Below, in pieces: positions 1 to 8,283 of a DNA stretch of 54,592 bases. The stretch comes from Clostridiales bacterium (GTDB taxonomy: Bacteria > Bacillota > Clostridia > Oscillospirales > Oscillospiraceae), in assembly GCA_029008095.1 (NCBI GenBank), contig JAQXJB010000005.1:1-54592 (forward strand). Reading direction: 5' to 3'. The notes beneath the pieces were generated by a model. The model was not told the DNA's origin, did no database searches, and was given only the letters and a program-made list of their open reading frames with translations. A program made the translations under genes and the position numbers. Numbering within the stretch: position 1 is the stretch's first letter; every line of letters begins with the position of its first letter.

Positions 1-164
1 GCTGTTTAAATCTTTATTGAATAGCTTATCTTAGCTTACTCAAGAAATTTTTTATCCGGTGCTTGTCTGCACCTTTTTGAAGCCCTTTTTTGGTGTTAAA
101 AAGCTTTCTCATCAATACACTGTTTAATTTACAAGGTACACTCCCCGCTCGACGCAGGGTCTTT

Positions 165-193
165 ATATTACCACACTCAAGCCGGTCTGTCAA
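165..193 (-). promoter_or_regulatory. Promoter P2, leftward, probably of an rRNA operon outside the window
   Basis: On the minus strand TTGACA (193-188) is followed after exactly 17 bases by TAATAT (170-165). It lies 93 bp downstream of a second promoter of the same type and fires out of the left edge. The 150-nt leader has no ORF and contains a small hairpin, GGTGC-6 nt-GCACC (58-73). Tandem strong promoters with a long non-coding leader are typical of Firmicute rRNA operons, but no rRNA sequence is visible here, so the target is inferred. Confidence 0.7.
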
Positions 194-257
194 GAGGTTT
201 TTTCAACTTTCTTTGAAACTCTCTCCATTTTCCAGCCCGTCGCCCGAGCGCTTGATT

Positions 258-286
258 AATATACCATGCTATTCCCCCTTTGTCAA
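258..286 (-). promoter_or_regulatory. Promoter P1, leftward, upstream of P2
   Basis: On the minus strand TTGACA (286-281), a 17-base spacer and TATATT (263-258) give a near-consensus sigma-A promoter. Its -35 hexamer contains the TGA stop codon of gerAB (285-283). The germination operon therefore ends directly on the start of the next transcription unit, with no room for an intrinsic terminator. Confidence 0.7.
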
Positions 287-1371
287 CACCTTTTTACATC
301 TTTTTTTATTTTTTTGATCAGGCACAAAACCGGCATGAAAACGGCGGCCAGGCTCAGATTCACAATAGGTATCAGTCTCTCGGATATAAACGTGAATTCA
401 AAGGCGTTTCCGGTAATAACAAAGGATACCACGATCATCAGCGCCGCGCTCACCAGCACCGGCCAGCGGCGGCTCCTGCCGTTCGCGATATTCTTCCCTA
501 TCTCTCCGGAGGACATCATAAGCATGGCGATGAACACGAAGTCAGTCAGAACCCATATCATCACCGTGACCGGCTCTATGCGCTCAAAGATATTGAACAC
601 CTTCAAATTGCTGATGAGCACGAAGAAGGGGTACGGCTGGCTCTCGGCGAGCTTCGGCCCCAGCGCGCCCACTGTGGCGACAACGATGACCTCAATTATC
701 ACAATAATATATGCCGCCCATTTGACAAGGGTGCTTTTCTTATAGCTTTCCGGCATCACATACCCGCTCAGGAAGCTCAGGAACACCCAGCTTGTGGCGA
801 CATTGAGCGCCGGCAGCGCCGAGGCGGCGATGCGGCCGCCCTCCAGAACGTTCACTGGCAGCAGATAGTATTTTTTGAGATCCGGCAGTCCCAGAGCGAA
901 CAATATTATCAGCGAGGCGCCCACAATGGCGGCGCAGAGCTGCGCCATGCGGGATATGGAGCGCACTCTGCCCAGAGCCGCGATCAGCGCGGTACCACCG
1001 ATGGTGATAAGATAGAACCAGAGCGCCTCATCCTTATAGACTGTGGAGAGATAGCGCTCCGCGCCGCTGCGGATGAGGAAGCCCCCATAGAAAATGATCC
1101 ACAGACCCAGCAGCACCGACACGATGCGCCCCGCCCACTTGCCAAGCGCCGATTCCAGAGCTCCGCAAAGCCCGCGTTCCTCCCCGGCAAGCATATTTTT
1201 AAGCACGAAGCACAGGCACAACAGAGGCAGGAAGGCCAGCAGCGGCCCTATCCAACAGGCCCTGCCCGCTATCTCAAGTCCGTTTTTCGGCAGCAGGCGG
1301 GATATCGGCGAAAATGTGGACACCACCGCCGCCGCCGCAAACTGCCTGAACGTTATTCTCCCTTCCTTCAC
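283..1371 (-). CDS. gerAB: Spore germination receptor subunit B (GerAB family permease)
   Basis: The 362-residue product is an integral membrane protein of the APC-like GerAB/endospore germination permease family, about ten hydrophobic segments long. It is expected in the spore inner membrane, where it would form the germinant-binding subunit of the GerA receptor. I chose the GTG at 1369-1371 because AAAGGAGGTG stands a few bases before it; an open frame continues upstream to 1413 but has no ribosome site. The chosen start lies 98 bp inside the 3' end of gerAC, an unusually long overlap. The gene is third in the operon, after gerAA and gerAC, whereas the common order is AA-AB-AC. Its germinant cannot be told from sequence. 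Confidence 0.85.
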   Translation of the reverse strand: MKEGRITFRQFAAAAVVSTFSPISRLLPKNGLEIAGRACWIGPLLAFLPLLCLCFVLKNMLAGEERGLCGALESALGKWAGRIVSVLLGLWIIFYGGFLIRSGAERYLSTVYKDEALWFYLITIGGTALIAALGRVRSISRMAQLCAAIVGASLIILFALGLPDLKKYYLLPVNVLEGGRIAASALPALNVATSWVFLSFLSGYVMPESYKKSTLVKWAAYIIVIIEVIVVATVGALGPKLAESQPYPFFVLISNLKVFNIFERIEPVTVMIWVLTDFVFIAMLMMSSGEIGKNIANGRSRRWPVLVSAALMIVVSFVITGNAFEFTFISERLIPIVNLSLAAVFMPVLCLIKKIKKDVKRC

Positions 1372-2524
1372 TCTCCCGCACCTCCTTTTCCGCCGGGGAT
1401 ATTCCCAGCTCATAAGTTCTGTCTACAGACACCTTCACCGAGACCTCGATCTCCGTCCCGGCGAGCTGCTCGATCCATTCGCCCTCCCGGGCGCGGCTGA
1501 ACTTCACCGGATGCTTCATGTTCACTTCCCGGCCAAGTTCGAGAATATCCGCGTCCAGTCTACGGCTCAGCTCAAGAGCGTTCACAATCCGCTCCAACTC
1601 CTTCTTCGCAAGCACCCGTTCCAGCTCCCAGATCACCTGCTCATCATATATATCTACGGGCGACTCCATCTCGGCAATATTGCCGCGCAGCTTCACATCT
1701 ATCTTTATCTTCTCTATCCCGCTCCCGCCAAACTCCGCGTCATACTTCGCCTTTCCGGAAACCAGCTCCACGGCGGCGTAGCCGCCCATACCGTCCGGTA
1801 TCTCCTCCATGTCGGTTACAAAATGGTTCATGAGCAGGGTTATGCCCCGGGAGGTCTCCACATCGGCGTAGCCTGTCAGCCGTCCGCCGACAATGACGGC
1901 ATAGCCCACCACCTGTATACCCTTTTTTGTCTCGCCCACCGGGACATTCTCATTATTCCAGAGGCTTATGGCCGTGACCACTGCGCCGCCGTCGGCGGCT
2001 ATCTCCTCGGCTATGTCCCCGCAGTCAAAGATGTGGTTCTCCGAGAGTATCTGCACATCCTTTTCCAGCGCCTGCAGGTGGTCGTCCACGCTCTCGCCGC
2101 CCTCCGAGGCTTTGGTGATGGCATCTCCGGCCTTTCCGCCTTTAACTATAAATATATTGGTGTCAAGACGCATATTGAAGCCCCGCTCCACATATTCAAG
2201 GCATGCGCTCAGGTCATTTTCCGCGGCGGCCTCGCCCACAAGGTAGTTCGCGGCGTGACCGAAGAAAATATATTTCTTCGTGGAGTAATTCTGCATCTGC
2301 TGTATTGCCCGCGCCAGCGTCACCGACTCGCTGGTGAGGACGCTCACCTGACCCTCCGGGCCTGTGCCGGTGGCGGCGGTGACCGTATACATGCCGTCCT
2401 CGTAGTCAACACCCACGGTCTGCACTATCTCAAAGCTTTCAATTTCCCGTATCTGCCGGTAGCCCTTGGACGAGCAGCCGCCGAGCAGTAGGCAGGCCAG
2501 GGTAAGCAGCAATATCCTTTTCAT
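1274..2524 (-). CDS. gerAC: Spore germination lipoprotein (Ger(x)C family)
   Basis: The 416-residue product starts with a lipoprotein signal: MKR, a hydrophobic stretch and the lipobox LLGGC with Cys17 as the predicted lipidated residue. The rest matches the soluble Ger(x)C type, which sits on the outer face of the spore inner membrane and works with GerAA and GerAB in the receptor. The start ATG overlaps the gerAA stop as ATGA (2521-2524), so the two are translationally coupled. Its last 98 bp also encode the start and ribosome site of gerAB. The C-terminus is poor in conserved features and Gly/Val-rich (residues about 385-400), consistent with drift in the doubly coding region. Confidence 0.88.
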   Translation of the reverse strand: MKRILLLTLACLLLGGCSSKGYRQIREIESFEIVQTVGVDYEDGMYTVTAATGTGPEGQVSVLTSESVTLARAIQQMQNYSTKKYIFFGHAANYLVGEAAAENDLSACLEYVERGFNMRLDTNIFIVKGGKAGDAITKASEGGESVDDHLQALEKDVQILSENHIFDCGDIAEEIAADGGAVVTAISLWNNENVPVGETKKGIQVVGYAVIVGGRLTGYADVETSRGITLLMNHFVTDMEEIPDGMGGYAAVELVSGKAKYDAEFGGSGIEKIKIDVKLRGNIAEMESPVDIYDEQVIWELERVLAKKELERIVNALELSRRLDADILELGREVNMKHPVKFSRAREGEWIEQLAGTEIEVSVKVSVDRTYELGISPAEKEVRESEGRENNVQAVCGGGGGVHIFADIPPAAEKRT

Positions 2525-4044
2525 TTCTGATTTCTCTCATCCATTGGCCGCAGGAATTCCTTGCGCCGTTTCCGGGCTTTAAGAGGCGGCTTTATCACTG
2601 CCTGCCAGGGGTGCGCATCGCCCTCCCCGGCAAAGGGCTGCATATACGCTACGCCGAAGCTCTCCAGCGTGCAGAGATGATACATCAGCAGTGCCGAGCC
2701 GAAGAGCATGCCGTAAAGCCCGCTCACCAGCGCCAGCAGCACCGCCGCTATGCGGCAGACACGCAGAGCCGAGGCCATGTCGTGATTGGGTACGGTGAAA
2801 CCGGTTATTCCCGCCATAGCCACGATGATGACCACCACGGGTGAGATTACCTTGGCCTCCACTGCCGATTGCCCCACCACAAGGCCGCCGATTATGCTCA
2901 CCGTGTCGCCCACTGTCTGTGGCAGACGCAGTCCCGCCTCCTGCAGCAGCTCAAAAACGATTAGCATGCCCAGTACCTCCGCCGCCGTTGAAAACGGCAC
3001 GGTCTGGCGGCTCTCTATGATGGACAGCATCAGCTTTGTGGGCATCATCTGGGGCTGATACATGGTAACCGCGATATAGGCCGCCGGGAGAAAAACGCTG
3101 ATTAGCAGGGCAATATACCGCAGCACCGTCAGCATGGAGGCCACAATGTAGTGCATGGAGTTATCCTCCGGCACGCGGAAAAAGTCGGAAAAGTTTGCGG
3201 GCATGAGAAAGCCGAGGGGCAGACCGTCCACGAGCAGCCCCGCCCGCCCCTCCATGATGCCGATGGCGAATTTATCAGGGCGCTCCGTCATGATCATCTG
3301 TGGAAACAGGGTCTTGCGCTGGCGCAGGACATATTCTTCGATGTTTCCCGAGCTTAGAACCGCGTCCACGTCTATATTCTCCACCCGCCGGCGCAGCTCC
3401 GCCACGAACTCCGGGTCGGTGAGACCGTCCACATAGATAATACCCACCCGGCTGAGGGAGCGGCGTCCCACCTTCTGCTCCTCGATTCGCAGGGCGGGGT
3501 CACGGAGCTTGCGCCGCAGCAGGGATGTATTCACCCGGTAGGTTTCGTTGAAGGAGTCCTTGGAGCCCTTGACCGATTTTTCCATCGCGGGCTGCTCCAC
3601 CGAGCGCTTATCGTCGGTTTTGGTCTCGAAGGTGAGGGCGATACCAAGATCATCGAATATCAGAGCGCAGAAGCCGCTGAGTATATCGTCTATCAGCTCG
3701 TCCGCCTTGTCCCGCTTCTGCACGTTGGCGTTGAACACCGTTCCGTGGAATATCCATTCCGCCGCCTCCGAGGTGGTGCCGATGTCCCGGAAGCGCTCCG
3801 GGTCCGTGGCCGGACGCAGCACGTCCCGGGCGATACTCTCGCCGCTGACGATGCCGTCGATGTAGCACAGGTAGGCCTTTATCCGCTCATCGCCGCCGAG
3901 GAATATCAGCTTTGAATTGAAATCGTCGCTGCGGCCGAGTATCTGCCGGACGTATTCAAAGCTTATCCCGTCCGGAAAGCGGGTCTCCGGCAGCGGATGC
4001 GCCCCTCCGTTTTTCTTTTTTCTGAACATATCGAATATTCCCAT
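2521..4044 (-). CDS. gerAA: Spore germination receptor subunit A (GerAA family)
   Basis: The 507-residue product has a hydrophilic N-terminal half of about 270 residues (conserved stretch DGLTDPEFVAELRRRVENID) followed by four or five membrane segments (from about residue 290, including FFRVPEDNSMHYIVASMLTV), as in GerAA/SpoVAF proteins of the spore inner membrane. The ATG at 4042-4044 is preceded by AAAAGGGA; an in-frame TTG at 4071 has no such site. It is first in a gerAA-AC-AB operon. A sigma-G-like promoter lies upstream, in keeping with forespore expression. Assignment to the family is firm; the germinant is unknown. Confidence 0.9.
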   Translation of the reverse strand: MGIFDMFRKKKNGGAHPLPETRFPDGISFEYVRQILGRSDDFNSKLIFLGGDERIKAYLCYIDGIVSGESIARDVLRPATDPERFRDIGTTSEAAEWIFHGTVFNANVQKRDKADELIDDILSGFCALIFDDLGIALTFETKTDDKRSVEQPAMEKSVKGSKDSFNETYRVNTSLLRRKLRDPALRIEEQKVGRRSLSRVGIIYVDGLTDPEFVAELRRRVENIDVDAVLSSGNIEEYVLRQRKTLFPQMIMTERPDKFAIGIMEGRAGLLVDGLPLGFLMPANFSDFFRVPEDNSMHYIVASMLTVLRYIALLISVFLPAAYIAVTMYQPQMMPTKLMLSIIESRQTVPFSTAAEVLGMLIVFELLQEAGLRLPQTVGDTVSIIGGLVVGQSAVEAKVISPVVVIIVAMAGITGFTVPNHDMASALRVCRIAAVLLALVSGLYGMLFGSALLMYHLCTLESFGVAYMQPFAGEGDAHPWQAVIKPPLKARKRRKEFLRPMDERNQK

Positions 4045-4115
4045 CAGACCATCCCTTTTCCATGCGATCAAGCCGCCGGGAGCATATGTCCGCGCCCAGC
4101 CGGCGGTTACTTTGG

Positions 4116-4145
4116 TAGTATCTCCAAAAAGGCGCGTTCAATTCC
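4116..4145 (-). promoter_or_regulatory. Candidate sigma-G (forespore) promoter of the gerA operon
   Basis: On the minus strand GGAATT (4145-4140), a 17-base spacer and GATACTA (4122-4116) resemble the forespore sigma-G pattern GAATA / CATACTA, with one mismatch in the -10. It lies about 70 bp before the gerAA start. gerA operons are known sigma-G targets in Bacillus; the assignment here rests on sequence similarity only. Confidence 0.45.
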
Positions 4146-4242
4146 CCCGGCTGTTTTGCTATGCAAAACAATAGAATGCGCCATTCACCCGCCCCTTTGG
4201 GACAACCGGGAATGATGCGCAAAACTTCATGTGGAAATAAAT

Positions 4243-4306
4243 CGAACGTTTTTTCGTTTTTTGTAGTTTACAAACGAACATATTATATTGTATAATGTAT
4301 TGTTCG
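4243..4306 (+). promoter_or_regulatory. lexA promoter with spaced CGAACA/TGTTCG half-sites
   Basis: TTTACA (4267-4272), an 18-base spacer and TATAAT (4291-4296) form a good promoter about 200 nt before lexA. CGAACA (4275-4280) lies in the spacer and TGTTCG (4301-4306) just after the -10, an inverted pair 20 bases apart. A further CGAACGTT lies at 4243-4250. These match the half-site of the Firmicute LexA box (CGAACNNNNGTTCG), but the spacing is wider than in the usual box, so autoregulation through them is a hypothesis. The rest of 4045-4499 holds the gerA promoter and a dispersed repeat (4380-4429). Confidence 0.5.
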
Positions 4307-4379
4307 TAAGGATAATATTGCCCGCCAAGGCGTGATAGCGCCCATGTGCAGTAACGAACCAGCGTAAATTCAAAACGCT

Positions 4380-4429
4380 TGTTATTCTGAGCCGCGCGAA
4401 GCGTGTGCGAAGAATCTCCGCAATAACGA
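4380..4429 (+). repeat. Dispersed intergenic repeat, half copy
   Basis: TGTTATTCTGAG at the start and GCGAAGAATCTCCGC inside match the family seen in full at 17776-17879, 22570-22675 and 54148-54250. It lies in the lexA 5' leader, downstream of the promoter, and would be transcribed with lexA. Confidence 0.65.
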
Positions 4430-4499
4430 AACGCATAATGTAACGATGAAAACGCAAAACACAGATTCGACCTTATATACCAAAGAAAGACGGTGACTC

Positions 4500-5084
4500 A
4501 TGGATAATCTTACCAGAACTCAGCTCAGTATTCTCGAATGTATTCGTGATTACATCGACCGGAACGGCTACCCGCCCTCCGTTCGTGACATATGCTCCGC
4601 CGTGGGTCTCTCCTCCCCCTCTACCGTACACAGCCATCTCAGCACACTTGAGCGGCTGGGTTATATCTGCCGGGACGGCGGCCGCAACCGCTCCATCCGT
4701 CTCACAGAGGAGCCCGCGCCCTCCGGTGTGCCCATTCTCGGCACGGTGGCGGCAGGCTATCCCATTCTGGCCGTGGAGGATGCCATCGGCTACATTCCCT
4801 ATGACCCCGAGCGCTCCGGCGAATACTTCGCCCTGAAGATAAAGGGCGAGTCCATGATAAACGCCGGCATCCTTGACGGCGACATGATAATCGTCCGCCG
4901 GCAGAACACGGCGCTCAACGGCGAGATAGTTGTCGCCCTCATCGGCGACGAGGCCACCTGCAAGCGGCTCTCCCTCTCGGCGGGACGGGTGATGCTCCTG
5001 CCCGAAAACGAGGAGTACTCCCCCATTGACGGAAGCGAGGCTTCCATTCTCGGAAAGGTGACCGCGGTCATCCGAAAATATTGA
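4500..5084 (+). CDS. lexA: LexA repressor, SOS response
   Basis: The 194-residue product has the LexA layout: an N-terminal winged helix-turn-helix (residues 1-70; SVRDICSAVGLSSPSTVHSHL is the HTH) and a C-terminal S24 autopeptidase domain. The self-cleavage bond Ala85-Gly86 (VAAG), nucleophile Ser118 (GESM) and general base Lys155 (EATCKR) are all present. It represses DNA-repair genes until RecA filament promotes its self-cleavage. It heads a cluster with cysE (16 bp on), cysS and a kinase gene. Its upstream region carries CGAACA/TGTTCG half-sites, suggesting autorepression. Confidence 0.95.
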   Translation: MDNLTRTQLSILECIRDYIDRNGYPPSVRDICSAVGLSSPSTVHSHLSTLERLGYICRDGGRNRSIRLTEEPAPSGVPILGTVAAGYPILAVEDAIGYIPYDPERSGEYFALKIKGESMINAGILDGDMIIVRRQNTALNGEIVVALIGDEATCKRLSLSAGRVMLLPENEEYSPIDGSEASILGKVTAVIRKY

Positions 5085-5100
5085 TATTCCCGGAGGCACT

Positions 5101-5757
5101 ATGTTCAATAATTTAAGGGAAACAATAAACGCATACAAGGCGCGAGACCCCGCCGCCCGCTCTTCCTTTGAGATATTATTTCTCTATCAGGGCGTTCACG
5201 CCATCATCTACCACCGCTTCGCCCACTTCCTTTACAAGCACAATCTGCGCCTGCTCGCCCGCATGGTGTCCCAGTGGTCCCGGCATTTCACGGGCATTGA
5301 GATACACCCGGGCGCTACCATAGGCCGCCGCCTGGTCATTGACCACGGCATGGGCACCGTCATTGGCGAGACCGCCGAGATAGGCGACGACTGCCTGCTC
5401 TATCAGGGCGTTACCCTTGGCGGCACCGGTAAGGACAAGGGCAAGCGCCATCCCACCCTGGGCAACAACGTGATGGTGGGCAGCGGCGCCAAGGTACTCG
5501 GGCCATTCACCGTGGGCGATAACGCCCGCATCGCAGCCAACGCGGTAGTTCTGCAGGCCGTACCTCCGGACAGCACCGCCGTCGGCATCCCGGCCAGGAT
5601 AGTCCGCAAGGCCGGAGAAAAGGTCAATTACGCGTCCGAGGTCGACCAAATACACATTTCCGACCCCATCGCTCTCGAGCTGGCCGCTCTGCGCGCCCGC
5701 TTGGAGAAGCTGGAGCGCGCATCCACTGAAGACAGCAAGGAGACGACAAAGTCATGA
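5101..5757 (+). CDS. cysE: Serine O-acetyltransferase
   Basis: The 218-residue product is a hexapeptide-repeat acyltransferase that makes O-acetylserine from serine and acetyl-CoA, the first step of cysteine synthesis. The left-handed beta-helix begins near residue 60 (EIHPGATIGRRLVIDHG), with the conserved H-G-MGTVIGETA and GVTLGGTGK...RHPTLG loops of the active site. It is a short SAT lacking part of the N-terminal helical domain of enterobacterial enzymes, as is usual in Firmicutes. CGGAGG precedes the ATG by a normal distance. Its stop overlaps the cysS start (ATGA, 5754-5757), coupling cysteine synthesis with its charging. No T-box is visible upstream. Confidence 0.95.
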   Translation: MFNNLRETINAYKARDPAARSSFEILFLYQGVHAIIYHRFAHFLYKHNLRLLARMVSQWSRHFTGIEIHPGATIGRRLVIDHGMGTVIGETAEIGDDCLLYQGVTLGGTGKDKGKRHPTLGNNVMVGSGAKVLGPFTVGDNARIAANAVVLQAVPPDSTAVGIPARIVRKAGEKVNYASEVDQIHISDPIALELAALRARLEKLERASTEDSKETTKS

Positions 5758-7208
5758 AGCTTTATAATTCCGCCACCCATACAAGGGAAGATTTCGTACC
5801 CAACAGCCCCGACATCGTGAAGATGTATACCTGCGGCCCCACGGTCTACCATTTTGCCCATATCGGCAACCTCCGCAGCTACATCATGGAGGACATTCTG
5901 GAGAAATACCTGCGCTACGCCGGCTACAACGTGAAGCGCGTTATGAACATCACTGACGTGGGTCATCTCACCTCCGACGCCGATGAGGGCGAGGACAAGA
6001 TGCTCAAGGGCGCACGGCGCGAGAACAAGTCCGTTATGGACATCGCCCACTTCTACACCGACGCATTCTTCGCCGACTGCGCCAAGCTGAACATCAAGCG
6101 CCCCGACGTTGTGGAGCCCGCCACCGAGTGTATCGGCGAATACATTAAAATCATAAGCAAGCTCATGGACACCGGCTACGCCTACTTCGCCGGCGGCAAC
6201 GTATACTTCGACACCTCAAAGCTGGAAAAGTATTATATCTTCAATGACCACGATGAGGAGGATCTGGCCGTGGGCGTCCGCGAGGGCGTTGAGGAGGACA
6301 AAAACAAGCGCAGCAAGAACGACTTTGTTCTCTGGTTCACCAAGTCCAAGTTCGAGGATCAGGCGCTGAAATGGGATTCTCCCTGGGGCGTCGGCTACCC
6401 CGGCTGGCACATCGAGTGCTCCGGCATTTCCATGAAGCATCTGGGCGAGTATCTGGACATTCACTGCGGCGGAATTGACAACGCCTTCCCCCACCATACC
6501 AACGAAATTGCCCAGTCCGAGAGCTACCTCGGGCATAAGTGGTGCAACTATTGGATGCACGTCCACCATCTGAACACCAACGACGGCAAGATGAGCAAGT
6601 CCAAGGGCGAGTTCCTCACTGTTTCCCTCCTTGAGGAAAAGGGCTACGACCCTCTGGTCTACCGCTTCTTCTGCCTCCAGAGCCATTACCGCAAGGCGCT
6701 CGTGTTTTCCTGGGAAAACCTCGACAACGCTGCCGCCGCCTTCTCCAAGCTTATCGCCAAGGCTGCCGCCCTTGACCCCGCCTCCGGCGAGGTGGACGAG
6801 ACAGCTCTTGCAGCGCTGAAGGAGAAGTTCTCCGCCGCTCTGGACAATGACCTTAACACTTCTCTGGCCATCACCGCCGTTTATGACGCTCTCCAGGCCA
6901 AGACCAACGACGCCCCCAAGCTGGCGGCGCTGGCGGATTTTGACAGAGTTCTCAGCCTGAACCTTATAGAAAAGGCCGCCGTCAAGCGCGAGGCCGACGC
7001 GAAAGCAAAGGCCGCGGCCGCCAATTCCTTCGCCGTCATTTCCGAGACCGGCGAGGTGGACGCGGAGATAGAGGCTCTCTGCCTCGCCCGCCGTGACGCG
7101 AAAAAGGCCAAGAATTTCGCCGAGGCCGACCGCATCCGTGACGAGCTGAAGGCTAAGGGCATTGAGATAACCGATATTCCCAACGGCGTGAAGTGGAGCA
7201 GAGTTTAA
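5754..7208 (+). CDS. cysS: Cysteinyl-tRNA synthetase
   Basis: The 484-residue class I synthetase charges tRNA-Cys. HIGN (residues 36-39) and KMSKS (279-283) are the ATP-binding signatures, and Cys27, Cys222 and His247 are the expected zinc ligands that select cysteine. The C-terminal part (from about 400) is helical and Ala/Lys-rich and ends in the usual anticodon-binding segment. It overlaps cysE by 4 bp, the common Firmicute arrangement. Nothing looks damaged. Confidence 0.97.
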   Translation: MKLYNSATHTREDFVPNSPDIVKMYTCGPTVYHFAHIGNLRSYIMEDILEKYLRYAGYNVKRVMNITDVGHLTSDADEGEDKMLKGARRENKSVMDIAHFYTDAFFADCAKLNIKRPDVVEPATECIGEYIKIISKLMDTGYAYFAGGNVYFDTSKLEKYYIFNDHDEEDLAVGVREGVEEDKNKRSKNDFVLWFTKSKFEDQALKWDSPWGVGYPGWHIECSGISMKHLGEYLDIHCGGIDNAFPHHTNEIAQSESYLGHKWCNYWMHVHHLNTNDGKMSKSKGEFLTVSLLEEKGYDPLVYRFFCLQSHYRKALVFSWENLDNAAAAFSKLIAKAAALDPASGEVDETALAALKEKFSAALDNDLNTSLAITAVYDALQAKTNDAPKLAALADFDRVLSLNLIEKAAVKREADAKAKAAAANSFAVISETGEVDAEIEALCLARRDAKKAKNFAEADRIRDELKAKGIEITDIPNGVKWSRV

Positions 7209-7227
7209 AAAATTTACGAGGTGCGAA

Positions 7228-7863
7228 ATGAAGCATTTTGTTGTAACAATTGGCCGTGAATTCGGCAGTCTGGGCCGCGAGGCCGGCAAGGAGCTTGCCC
7301 AGGAGCTGGGCGTGGAATTCTATGACCGCGACCTTGTCCGCAAGGCTGCGGAGGAGTTGGGCACCTATTCCTACAAGCTCAAGGAGCTGGACGAATCCCG
7401 TCCCTCGGTGCTGTCCCAGTACCTTTTCGGCTCCTCCGATATCGACAAGCTCATCGAGGCGCAGTCTCAGATAATACGTGACCTTGCCGAGCGCGAGTCC
7501 TGCATAATAATTGGCCGCTGCGCCGACTACATTCTCCGTGACCGGGACGACACTCTCAACGTTTTCGTTTACGCTCCCGACCAGATACGCTACGCTCATC
7601 TGCTGGAGACCTACCGGAACAAGGAAGAATACAAGGGCAGGCTTAACACCGAGGACGATTACCTCGCTTTCCAGCAGGAGATACGCGAGCTGATGAATGC
7701 CGTTGACCATAAGCGCCACGATTACTACAAGTACGTCACCGGCATCAACCGTGGCGAGCGCTACCACAAGGATCTCATCCTCAACAGCGGCACGCTGGGC
7801 GTGAAGGGCGTGGTAAAGACCATAAAAGCCGCCGTGGAATACAAATTCGGCGATAACGAGTAG
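7228..7863 (+). CDS. Cytidylate kinase-like family protein
   Basis: The 211-residue product resembles the AAA_26/cytidylate-kinase-like family, a group of P-loop NMP-kinase relatives common in Clostridia. The N-terminal VVTIGREFGSLGREAGKELA corresponds to the nucleotide-binding loop region, here without a canonical GxxxxGK[ST]. YDRDLVRKAAEE and IIIGRCADYIL are typical of the family. It follows cysS by 19 bp with GAGGTGCG as ribosome site and is probably the last gene of the lexA cluster. Substrate unknown; it is distinct from the housekeeping Cmk. Confidence 0.75.
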   Translation: MKHFVVTIGREFGSLGREAGKELAQELGVEFYDRDLVRKAAEELGTYSYKLKELDESRPSVLSQYLFGSSDIDKLIEAQSQIIRDLAERESCIIIGRCADYILRDRDDTLNVFVYAPDQIRYAHLLETYRNKEEYKGRLNTEDDYLAFQQEIRELMNAVDHKRHDYYKYVTGINRGERYHKDLILNSGTLGVKGVVKTIKAAVEYKFGDNE

Positions 7864-8002
7864 AGGCTGCCATCGGCCGCCCGCCGTTACGCAATAACGA
7901 TACCGAGCAAAAATGCGAAGAATGACAATGTTTTTCGTATTTGCCAGTATCGCTTCTGCCGCGAAAATCTTAACCGCATGACCTGCAAAGCATAACCATC
8001 CC

Positions 8003-8036
8003 AGCCCCGACGAAATACCGTCGGGGCTCTGCTTTA
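8003..8036 (+). terminator. Hairpin after the lexA-cysE-cysS cluster
   Basis: AGCCCCGACG (8003-8012) pairs perfectly with CGTCGGGGCT (8019-8028) around a 6-base loop. Only a weak pyrimidine tract follows, so termination may be partial. The rest of 7864-8283 (420 bp) contains decayed repeat remnants near 7890-7930, this hairpin and the thrE promoter; I see no gene in it. Confidence 0.55.
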
Positions 8037-8201
8037 CTCACTCCCTTTCAGCTTCGCAAGCTATGTCAACATTGAAGCCCAGTGCAACCGTCCCCTGCAA
8101 GGCGGCAAGTATGCAGCCACGAATCATAAGCTGCTCTCTCGCACTCTACTTTAGGGGGGGATCCTATCACTGTGTGTGGAGGCGTTTTTATAAAAAACCA
8201 C

Positions 8202-8229
8202 TTGTTTTTATCTCCTGCTGTGCTATACT
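8202..8229 (+). promoter_or_regulatory. Candidate promoter of the thrE-type gene
   Basis: TTGTTT (8202-8207), a 16-base spacer and TATACT (8224-8229) lie 55 bp before the start codon at 8284. GAGGGAACAC just before the ATG is the ribosome site. Confidence 0.5.
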
Positions 8230-8283
8230 GAGACCGACGGTACGATACCGTTCAAAATTCCATACAGACAGACGAGGGAACAC

